Below, in pieces: positions 7,123-12,276 of a stretch of 12,276 bases of DNA. The notes below the pieces were generated by a model. It was not told the origin of the DNA and did not search any database. It saw nothing but the letters and a program-made list of their open reading frames with translations. The stretch comes from Thiotrichaceae bacterium (GTDB lineage Bacteria > Pseudomonadota > Gammaproteobacteria > Thiotrichales > Thiotrichaceae): assembly GCA_024762625.1 (NCBI GenBank), contig JANTHA010000033.1, forward strand, positions 1 to 12,276, in the 5' to 3' direction. Position numbers and translations under genes: made by a program. Every line of letters begins with the position of its first letter. The stretch's first letter is position 1.

Positions 7123-7728
7123 ATGCCCTATTCAAAGAAACACAAAGCAGCGACACGCCAGAAAATACTGGATAGCGCCATCGCCTTATTCTCAAGCAAA
7201 GGCTATGATCAGGTTTCAATAGATCGCCTGATGCAACATGCAAATCTCACACGCGGCGCATTTTACGCCCACTTCAAAAATAAAAACGATGTCTATGAAG
7301 AGGCTATCCTGGCGAGCACAAGAAAAAGCTTCGCAAGAACGCGCAAGCCACCGGATTTAACAAAAAAAGAATGGGGCAGGGATTTGCTCTCCGCCTATCT
7401 AAGCATGGAGCATGTCGAGCAGCAAAGTTTTTCCTGCCCGCTGGCGTTTCTGGTTAGCGACATCGCACATCAGGAACCTGAAATCAGGCGAACCTATACG
7501 CATGTCTTCAAACAACTGAGCCGCGGTTTAAAACGGCTATCAAAAGAAACTTCAACTGAAAAGCCCGGGCATAATAGCCGAAAACAGCCTGATATTCTTG
7601 CGATTGCCGCATTGATGATAGGCGGTGTCGCAATCGGGCGAGCGCTTGAAGACAAAGAGCTAAGCGCATCAGTACTGAAAAGCTGCCGCAATCAGGCAAT
7701 AGAACTACTGGAACAGTGTCCGCACTAA
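7123..7728 (+). CDS. TetR/AcrR family transcriptional regulator
   Basis: The 201-residue protein has a standard N-terminal TetR DNA-binding domain. Helix 1 covers about 12-26 (RQKILDSAIALFSSKG), and the helix-turn-helix about 32-51 ends in LTRGAFYAHF, followed by the usual KNK. The C-terminal ligand domain is not specific enough to name an inducer. It holds C105 in FSCPLAFLVSDIA, at about the place where E. coli NemR has its sensor cysteine (C106), so an electrophile or oxidant signal is possible. The MPYSKKHK start matches many family members and supports the ATG at 7123 despite the absent ribosome binding site. The target is probably itself and the divergent MAPEG gene. It is followed after 11 bases by a strong terminator. 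Confidence 0.92.
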   Translation: MPYSKKHKAATRQKILDSAIALFSSKGYDQVSIDRLMQHANLTRGAFYAHFKNKNDVYEEAILASTRKSFARTRKPPDLTKKEWGRDLLSAYLSMEHVEQQSFSCPLAFLVSDIAHQEPEIRRTYTHVFKQLSRGLKRLSKETSTEKPGHNSRKQPDILAIAALMIGGVAIGRALEDKELSASVLKSCRNQAIELLEQCPH

Positions 7729-7739
7729 GGACTCAATGA

Positions 7740-7766
7740 AAAACCACGTTCCTGGAACGTGGTTTT
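7740..7766. terminator. bidirectional intrinsic terminator
   Basis: AAAACCACGTTCC (7740-7752) and GGAACGTGGTTTT (7754-7766) are perfect 13-bp arms around a single central base; the real loop would be 3-5 bases. The A-tract on the left and T-tract on the right give a U-tail in both directions. It would end the TetR transcript on the plus strand and the microprotein or ankyrin transcript on the minus strand. Confidence 0.88.
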
Positions 7767-7794
7767 GGCATGTGAGGCGGAATCTAGCCCGGCT

Positions 7795-7890
7795 TTAAGA
7801 AAAAACAACTGAAAAGAATACAAACCAACCCCATGCAATCAAACCAATGACAATTGCAGCGGGTAACTTAAACTCTAAAAAATCTTGCAT
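7795..7890 (-). CDS. 31-residue single-pass membrane microprotein
   Basis: This short frame starts with ATG at 7890 and ends with TAA at 7797-7795. AGAGGAG (7904-7898) lies seven bases upstream, one of the best ribosome binding sites in the window. The product begins MQDFLEFKLP and continues as one hydrophobic helix (about 11-30: AAIVIGLIAWGWFVFFSVVF), with no charge after K8. It looks like an inner-membrane microprotein with its short acidic end probably in the cytoplasm. Size and form recall small subunits or regulators of membrane complexes such as CydX or CcoQ, but I recognise no family. It lies 127 bases downstream of the ankyrin lipoprotein gene on the same strand, with no terminator between, and is followed by the strong terminator at 7740-7766. 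It may be cotranscribed or have its own promoter. Confidence 0.7.
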   Translation of the reverse strand: MQDFLEFKLPAAIVIGLIAWGWFVFFSVVFS

Positions 7891-7922
7891 GACATATCTC
7901 CTCTTTTAAGAAACATCACCAG

Positions 7923-7934
7923 CGTCATGTGACG
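7923..7934. promoter_or_regulatory. short palindrome upstream of the microprotein gene
   Basis: CGTCA-TG-TGACG is a perfect 5-bp-arm dyad 33 bases before the microprotein ATG and 19 bases before its ribosome binding site. A regulator site is possible. No clear -10/-35 pair could be placed around it. Confidence 0.25.
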
Positions 7935-8017
7935 TTGCAGATTACATTAATCAATTTAACCTGCGGAAAAGAATAATATGTTATTACCCAATATATCTAT
8001 GACATGCGTCAATTAGT

Positions 8018-9229
8018 TCATAGTTTTTCAACTACATCAGTATGATTTAAATGCTTTGCCAGTGATTTGGCTGTATTGCCATCGCTATTTTCAGCATTTT
8101 TGCTAATACCCCTGTTAATCAGGTAAGTCACGACATCTGGATGGCCAAAACGCGCCGCTTCATGTAAAGCCGTCCAGTTTTTCTCGGTTTTTGCATTGAT
8201 TCTTGCGCCTTTGGAAATCAGGAATTTTACAACTTCCAATCGTCCCTTCGCAGCGGCCTCATGCAAAGGCGTCTCCTTATATTTATCAGTCGCATTGACG
8301 TCTGCGCCATTTGCAACAATCACTTTGGCAAAGCCTAGTTGCCCTTTGGCGGCCGCCTTGTGAAGCAATGTCTCCCCAATGCTGTCCTTAATATTGACAT
8401 CTGCGTTATGGCTGGCTAGTAATTCGGCGATTTTCACGTTGCCATTACGAAGAACCACCTGTAAAGGCGTGCCTTTCTGACTGCCGGTATTGGCGTTTGC
8501 GCCATAATCAAGCAACTGTTTTACAATCCCTACCTGGCCTTTGGCTATGGCAAGATGCAAAGGATTCCCGCCTCTTCCCGCTTTATTGGGATCCGCCTGG
8601 TACTTTAATAGCCGGGATACAATACCAGGCTGATTTCGCTCAATGGCGAGTAATAAAGGGGTTTCGCCAGAATTACTGGCTTTGTTTGCGTCAGCCCCGT
8701 TCTCAAGAAGCAACTGGACAAACGCTTCATTGCCTTTATCAACCGCGAGATGCAAGGGCGTTCGACCGCTCCGGGTTGTTGCGTTTACATCTGCGCCATA
8801 CAGCACCAAATCATCGGCAATCTGGTTAAAACCGACTCGCAATGCAGTATAAAGCGCCGGTTCTCCATTCGCTGTAACAGTATTCGCATCAGCTCCCTGT
8901 TTCAGAAAACGCTTTACTTCGGCCTTGCGCGCAGCCATCAGATTGTCGCCAAGCGCCTTGTTAATTACCGGGTTAGAATGAGGCCTCGGAGGGACGCGAC
9001 GTTTTTTCAAGCGTCCGAATTTATGTGACTGTCCACTCTTTGCTCCATTTTTTGCTCCTGTTTCATTCGAAGCCTCCTCATCACCAGCTTCCGCGTCGCC
9101 TGACGAGGAAGCGGCGCCTGTGGCGTCATCGTTGTCGGGACGGATGCCTGTACCGCCGCAACCACTCAGGATTGATATGGACAATATCAACCCAATTGCC
9201 GCCAATCTGTAAAGATAAACGCTGCTCAT
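8018..9229 (-). CDS. ankyrin-repeat lipoprotein
   Basis: The 403-residue protein starts with a lipoprotein signal: hydrophobic LAAIGLILSISI, then lipobox LSGC with C24 as the lipidated residue. Position +2 is glycine, not aspartate, so outer-membrane sorting is expected. A low-complexity acidic linker (about 30-60) and a basic patch KFGRLKKRRVPPRP (70-83) follow. From about 95 to the end run ten ankyrin repeats (eight full, partial caps at each end), many with the consensus TPLHLA and GADVNA motifs. Ankyrin repeats bind other proteins; the partner is unknown. A lipidated, periplasm-facing array is more likely a binding scaffold than a secreted host effector. A purine-rich AAAGGGG lies about 11 bases before the ATG, a little far. 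The 528-base gap upstream contains a disrupted element. Confidence 0.9.
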   Translation of the reverse strand: MSSVYLYRLAAIGLILSISILSGCGGTGIRPDNDDATGAASSSGDAEAGDEEASNETGAKNGAKSGQSHKFGRLKKRRVPPRPHSNPVINKALGDNLMAARKAEVKRFLKQGADANTVTANGEPALYTALRVGFNQIADDLVLYGADVNATTRSGRTPLHLAVDKGNEAFVQLLLENGADANKASNSGETPLLLAIERNQPGIVSRLLKYQADPNKAGRGGNPLHLAIAKGQVGIVKQLLDYGANANTGSQKGTPLQVVLRNGNVKIAELLASHNADVNIKDSIGETLLHKAAAKGQLGFAKVIVANGADVNATDKYKETPLHEAAAKGRLEVVKFLISKGARINAKTEKNWTALHEAARFGHPDVVTYLINRGISKNAENSDGNTAKSLAKHLNHTDVVEKL

Positions 9230-9303
9230 TGTGTGTTATACCCCTTTATACTTTGAATCTAGCTGTCCGCACGCTGTTAATACAATTTATTAGATGTTTG
9301 CGA

Positions 9304-9584
9304 TTAGTAGTCCGGACAAATCTTCCATTTCCCAGCCCGCTTAATATAGCCAATTTTCTTATTTATGTCAGGTGTTAGTTCTCCTTTCTTCTTTATCATG
9401 ACAAACAGAATAAGCTGATAATGCACTATTTCTCCAACGGCATAGATTTGATGAAGTCCTCGCTTTTATCTTGCATCAAACCTGTTCTTCGAGGGAACTT
9501 TGATGCTTCAAACGGCTCTTAGTTCAACTGTAAACGAGTCCCAAATAGCGCCATAAATTGCCCGACAGAGGTATTTAATTGCTA
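9304..9584 (-). pseudogene. disrupted reading frame or dispersed-repeat remnant
   Basis: On the minus strand three consecutive open segments look like protein but do not form one frame. From 9581 to 9522 a frame reads QLNTSVGQFMALFGTRLQLN and stops at TAA (9521-9519). The same frame resumes (9518-9429) with EPFEASKFPRR and later EDFIKSMPLEK, ending at TAG (9428-9426). A different frame, open from 9465, then carries on as VHYQLILFVM and KKKGELTPDINKK, ending GYIKRAGKWKICPDY at TAA (9306-9304). The smooth hand-over near 9430 suggests one ancestral frame with an internal stop and a frameshift. Alternatively this is a dispersed repeat whose frames are incidental. There is no ribosome binding site before the ATG at 9399, which would give a 31-residue product. 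No family is assigned; the ending vaguely resembles NTF2-like proteins. Confidence 0.45.
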
Positions 9585-9599
9585 CAGGGGGAGTTGTTT

Positions 9600-9615
9600 A
9601 GGCTTTCAAAAGCCT
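9600..9615. repeat. inverted repeat AGGCTTT-CA-AAAGCCT
   Basis: Perfect 7-bp arms separated by two bases lie just outside the left end (minus-strand sense) of the disrupted frame. There is no T-tract directly after it on either strand, so it is a poor intrinsic terminator. It could be an operator for the 3D-domain gene or the end of a dispersed element. Confidence 0.4.
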
Positions 9616-9757
9616 CTAAAAACTTGACGGAATGGTGTTATTTCAAAAAAAATTGAAGAAAAACCTTTATTAGTAAATCATGGTTTGCTAATATACTTCG
9701 CACTTTATGATTCCCCCTTTAAAGAATCAAGCAATACTTATGGACAAGGTCATTGAT

Positions 9758-10294
9758 ATGTTTAGGAAAATATTATTAACCCTAACGACTTATTTTATGG
9801 TCGTTATGTTGCTGCCAGCGTCCGCTAGCGCTGCGCCGCAATACAAAAAATCTGATATCGAATTGATGTATCAAACGCTTTTAACGCTTGAAAAAGCAAA
9901 AACAGCAAGTAAAAGAAACGCGCGCGGTCGTCTTAAACCAAGTCTTCAGAAAGCATCATTCAGACCGATGGAAAAATCATTCAGCCGAAATCTGGTTGTT
10001 ACGGCGACAGCCTACACGTCTCATGCTGCGCAAACCGATAGCACGCCTAACATCGCAGCATGGGGTGATCGTTTGCGCCCTGGCATGAAGGCCATTGCCG
10101 TTTCTCGGGATTTATTGAAAGTTTATGGTTTGAAACATAAACAGAAAGTTCGCATCAAAGGACTGAAAGGCGAATATGTTGTGCTGGATAAAATGCACAA
10201 GCGCTGGCGTAAAAAAATCGATATTTACATGGGCAAAGACAAACGCAAGGCCTTTCGCTGGGGCCGACGCAAAGTTGAAATTCAGTGGAACTGA
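9758..10294 (+). CDS. secreted 3D-domain protein (double-psi beta-barrel)
   Basis: The product is a small exported protein with a C-terminal 3D domain, the double-psi beta-barrel related to the MltA lytic transglycosylase fold and usually linked to peptidoglycan. With the ATG at 9758 it has 178 residues: signal peptide MFRKILLTLTTYFMVV... cleaved near ASA|AP (25/26), a basic linker, and the 3D domain from about 85 (VTATAYTSH). Family features are visible in IAVSRDLL, EYVVLDKM and KKIDIYMG, with the ending AFRWGRRKVEIQW. Aspartates occur at the LDK and IDIY positions expected for the 3D motif. This start is chosen because AAGG lies eight bases upstream and gives a clean signal peptide; ATGs at 9707 and 9740 would add unlikely extensions. 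The mature protein is strongly basic. Enzyme activity is not proven. It stands alone and ends at a terminator. Confidence 0.87.
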   Translation: MFRKILLTLTTYFMVVMLLPASASAAPQYKKSDIELMYQTLLTLEKAKTASKRNARGRLKPSLQKASFRPMEKSFSRNLVVTATAYTSHAAQTDSTPNIAAWGDRLRPGMKAIAVSRDLLKVYGLKHKQKVRIKGLKGEYVVLDKMHKRWRKKIDIYMGKDKRKAFRWGRRKVEIQWN

Positions 10295-10339
10295 TCAAGC
10301 TGTCAGCTCAAATGTCCGCCCAATAAAAGAGCATCCTCT

Positions 10340-10376
10340 ACCCGCTTTTCCTGAAAATGGAAATGCGGGTTTTTTT
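10340..10376 (+). terminator. intrinsic terminator of the 3D-domain gene
   Basis: ACCCGCTTTTCC (10340-10351) pairs with GGAAATGCGGGT (10359-10370) with one mismatch around a 7-base loop. It is followed by an unbroken T run through 10376, 45 bases after the stop codon. There is no T-tract in the minus direction, so it serves the plus strand only. Confidence 0.9.
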
Positions 10377-10407
10377 ATGGATCGCAGATGAATACCCGCT
10401 GAAACGC

Positions 10408-10965
10408 CTAACGAAAAATATTAGTCACAATTATCAATAACACATTCAGGAGTAAAATCGCCACCAGGGGCGATAAATCCATCATGCCAATGATGGGCAC
10501 ATATTTTCTGATCGGCTGCAGGATTGGGCGAGTCAGGCTATTCACCAGCGGAGATACCGGATTGCCGGCGGAACTGCCTATCCAGCTAATAACCGCCTGG
10601 ATAATCAACGCAATAATATAGATCCAGATGATGGTAATCAACAACTCTCCCACCGATGCGAACAACGTTTGCGGCAGATTTAGCCTGCCAAAACCAATCA
10701 GCGAGAGCAGCGCGATTTTTATGACGGTCAGCCCATATGCCAACAGCACTGCTGCGCTGTCAATCTTGCCGAAAGAGGGAATAAAACGCCGCATAGGAAC
10801 CAGAACCGGATTTGTTATCTTTACCAGAAACTGAGATAAGGGGTTATGAAAGTCCGCCCGTGCAAAACCAAGCAACAGGCGCAACACGACCGCTCCGATA
10901 TATAAAGACAGGATGGCGCTAACCAAAAAACTTGCGATTTGCGCCCCTACAGATAATTGATTCAC
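10408..10965 (-). CDS. yggT: YggT family integral membrane protein
   Basis: The 185-residue inner-membrane protein contains two copies of the YGGT unit, each with membrane helices and an NPxS...RPxxxPxR-like turn. The first is NPLSQFLVKITNPVLVPMRR at about 41-60, then FIPSFGKID. The second, NPVSPLVNSLTRPILQPIRK, leads into YVPIIGMMD. About four to five helices are expected. The family is widespread and usually sits beside proC and yggS; its function is poorly defined, with suggested links to osmotic tolerance and cell-envelope assembly. The start codon is GTG at 10965-10963, with GGAG about ten bases upstream. It follows proC after 53 bases and is the last gene of that cluster here. No terminator was found after it. 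Confidence 0.92.
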   Translation of the reverse strand: MNQLSVGAQIASFLVSAILSLYIGAVVLRLLLGFARADFHNPLSQFLVKITNPVLVPMRRFIPSFGKIDSAAVLLAYGLTVIKIALLSLIGFGRLNLPQTLFASVGELLITIIWIYIIALIIQAVISWIGSSAGNPVSPLVNSLTRPILQPIRKYVPIIGMMDLSPLVAILLLNVLLIIVTNIFR

Positions 10966-11018
10966 GCTGATATTTCTCCACTGCTCCGGTTCAATTTTAA
11001 AAGACTCTTCGAGACTAA

Positions 11019-11837
11019 TTAACTCAATTCTTTCGCCCTGTCGCGAGCTGCAATCAAGGCCTCTTCGAACAATTCGACCAATCCGCTCGACAATAGCTTG
11101 TTAATGGCGGCTTCGGTTGTTCCGCCTTTCGAGGTAACTTTCTGACGCAATACGGCTGCTTCATCCTCGCTTTCCAGCGCCAGCTTGGCCGATCCAAAAG
11201 CGGTTTGCAGCACCAGCAGGCGCGCATCCTGCGGCTCCAGCCCGAGTGTTTGGGCTGCTTTTTGCATGGCTTCCATGACCAGAAAAAAATAGGCGGGACC
11301 GCTGCCAGAAACCGCCGTAACGGCGTCCAGCTTATCTTCATCAGCAAACCACAAGGTAACACCAACAGCACGCAAGATACTTTCCGCCAGACTGCGTTGT
11401 TCTTCCGAAACCTGGTCGTTAGCAAACAAACCCGTCATGCCGGATTGCACCAGCGCAGGCGTATTTGGCATACAACGCACAATGGGTCGTTGTCCGCCTA
11501 GCCACTGCTTTATTTTTTGTTCTGTCACTCCGGCCGCAATGGAAATAAGCAAGGTCTCAGGATTGTTTATTGCAGACGCCAACGCATTACAAACGCTTTG
11601 CATGATTTGCGGCTTAACCGCCAGCACAACAACATCGGCATTTTCCACCGCCTTGTTATTATCAGCAAATACCTCAATCTGCGGCCAACTTTGTTGAATA
11701 GACGCAAGCTGGGCTGTATCGGGATCCGCTACCCGGATATTCAGCGCCGCCTTATCTTCAATCAATCCTGCGATCAAGCTTCTCGCCATGTTGCCTGCGC
11801 CGATAAAGGTAATTGTTTTTGTGTTGCTATTTTTCAT
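11019..11837 (-). CDS. proC: pyrroline-5-carboxylate reductase
   Basis: ProC reduces 1-pyrroline-5-carboxylate to proline with NAD(P)H, the last step of proline synthesis, in the cytoplasm. The 272-residue length is normal. The N-terminal Rossmann motif FIGAGNMARS (11-20) binds the cofactor and VVLAVKPQ follows. The C-terminal helical dimer domain has AVSGSGPAYFF and the substrate-site GGTTEAAI. GAGAGAAG just before GTTGAG-ATG serves as the ribosome binding site. It lies 75 bases downstream of yggS, and that gap holds a possible own promoter. Confidence 0.97.
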   Translation of the reverse strand: MKNSNTKTITFIGAGNMARSLIAGLIEDKAALNIRVADPDTAQLASIQQSWPQIEVFADNNKAVENADVVVLAVKPQIMQSVCNALASAINNPETLLISIAAGVTEQKIKQWLGGQRPIVRCMPNTPALVQSGMTGLFANDQVSEEQRSLAESILRAVGVTLWFADEDKLDAVTAVSGSGPAYFFLVMEAMQKAAQTLGLEPQDARLLVLQTAFGSAKLALESEDEAAVLRQKVTSKGGTTEAAINKLLSSGLVELFEEALIAARDRAKELS

Positions 11838-11877
11838 CTCAACTTCTCTCTTCGTCTGTGTGCTCAGATCCCTGTTT

Positions 11878-11883
11878 ATTATA
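11878..11883 (-). promoter_or_regulatory. possible internal -10 for proC-yggT
   Basis: On the minus strand 11883-11878 is a perfect TATAAT in the yggS-proC gap. Transcription would start near 11871, about 33 bases before the proC ATG. No good -35 is seen at 17 bases spacing (TGTGTC-like), so this may be weak or a chance match in AT-rich DNA. Confidence 0.35.
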
Positions 11884-11912
11884 GGTTAATTTATTGATTA
11901 GACACACGCAGA

Positions 11913-12276
11913 TTAGTCGCGTTTTCCAAAGATTGCTGTTCCGATACGCACAATGGTCGCCCCTTCCGCAATCGCTGCCTCCATATCATTACTCATGCCC
12001 ATGGACAAGGTATCCAGTTGAAATCCCTGCTTAATTAAACTCTGTTGCGCCTCACGAACCTGCGCAAAGGCTTCGCGTTGTTTTAAAAAATCGTTTTCGG
12101 GTGCAGGAATCGCCATTAAACCGCGCAACTTTAAATTTTCCAGCTGACTAATCCCGGCAGCAAGTTCTGGCAACTCGTTAAACGAAACGCCCGATTTGCT
12201 CGCTTCACCACTGACATTAATTTGCATACAGACCGAAAGCGGCGGCAATTCATCAGGACGCTGCTCATTCAGTCTT
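11913..12276 (-). CDS. yggS: YggS/PLPBP pyridoxal phosphate homeostasis protein, C-terminal part
   Basis: The gene enters from the right edge, so only the last 120 residues are visible; the N-terminal part with the cofactor lysine is outside the window. The visible part opens with RLNEQRP.ELPPL, close to the E. coli protein as I remember it. It has QINVSGE.SKSGV, LRGLMAIP, LSMGMSNDMEAAI and the ending IVRIGTAIFGKRD, where the SMGMS and GTAIFG loops contact the phosphate of pyridoxal phosphate. The protein is a single-domain TIM barrel that carries cofactor and keeps vitamin B6 and amino acid pools balanced; no enzymatic activity is known. It is the first visible gene of the yggS-proC-yggT cluster. 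Confidence 0.95.
   Translation of the reverse strand, partial: RLNEQRPDELPPLSVCMQINVSGEASKSGVSFNELPELAAGISQLENLKLRGLMAIPAPENDFLKQREAFAQVREAQQSLIKQGFQLDTLSMGMSNDMEAAIAEGATIVRIGTAIFGKRD

Larger units (their letters stand above)
9230..9757. other. 528-bp intergenic region between ankyrin and 3D-domain genes
   Basis: This is the longest stretch without an intact gene. It should hold two divergent promoters, but neither is clear. TATACT at 9692-9697 is a possible -10 for the 3D-domain gene, without a good -35. The centre holds the disrupted minus-strand frame (9304-9584). Flanking it is the perfect inverted repeat AGGCTTT-CA-AAAGCCT (9600-9615). Within it GCATCAAA (9473-9480) pairs with TTTGATGC (9499-9506), with an inner GTTC/GAAC pairing. 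No tRNA or known RNA was recognised. Confidence 0.6.

Noticed and set aside
8497..9028. Several plus-strand frames opposite the ankyrin gene
   Set aside because: They arise from the regular codon pattern of the repeats on the other strand and have no ribosome binding sites.
9241..9300. Possible integron attC-like ending near the ankyrin start
   Set aside because: The core site pattern and paired inner repeats of attC could not be found, and neighbouring genes have their own promoters and strands.
9624..9652. TTGACG as a -35 for the 3D-domain gene
   Set aside because: At 16-18 bases spacing there is only an A-run and no acceptable -10.

Overview
The window reads as ordinary chromosome from a gammaproteobacterium. 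The best pointers are the yggS-proC-yggT order, a periplasmic-type minimal DNA ligase, a class I PPK2, OvoA and a 3D-domain protein of a type I associate with Gammaproteobacteria. I cannot place it below class. Coding density is high, with short gaps except for 528 bp at 9230-9757. I see no CRISPR array, tRNA, rRNA, intact insertion sequence or phage gene.

Layout, left to right. An AT-rich leader (1-217) with several small repeats precedes argH (arginine synthesis), and queE (7-deazaguanine synthesis) follows two bases after it on the same strand. Convergent to queE is an ATP-dependent DNA ligase with a signal peptide. Next on the plus strand come ppk2 (polyphosphate kinase 2) and ovoA (ovothiol synthesis). 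OvoA converges on a MAPEG membrane protein, whose promoter region is shared with a divergent TetR-family gene. An 8-bp-arm palindrome lies in that shared region, and the TetR gene appears to lack a leader.

The middle holds a 31-codon membrane microprotein gene (7795-7890, minus) with a strong ribosome binding site, a perfect two-way terminator next to it, and an ankyrin-repeat lipoprotein. The 528-bp gap upstream of the lipoprotein contains a disrupted reading frame on the minus strand: conserved-looking peptide segments broken by stops and a frame change. It is followed by a secreted 3D-domain protein with a clear terminator.

The right end is the common cluster yggS (partial) - proC - yggT on the minus strand.

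How the genes may work together: ppk2, ovoA, the MAPEG protein and a TetR regulator carrying a single candidate sensor cysteine sit side by side and suggest a small stress or thiol neighbourhood. This is inference from adjacency only. The least explained items are the microprotein, the disrupted element at 9304-9615 and the leaderless TetR/operator arrangement.
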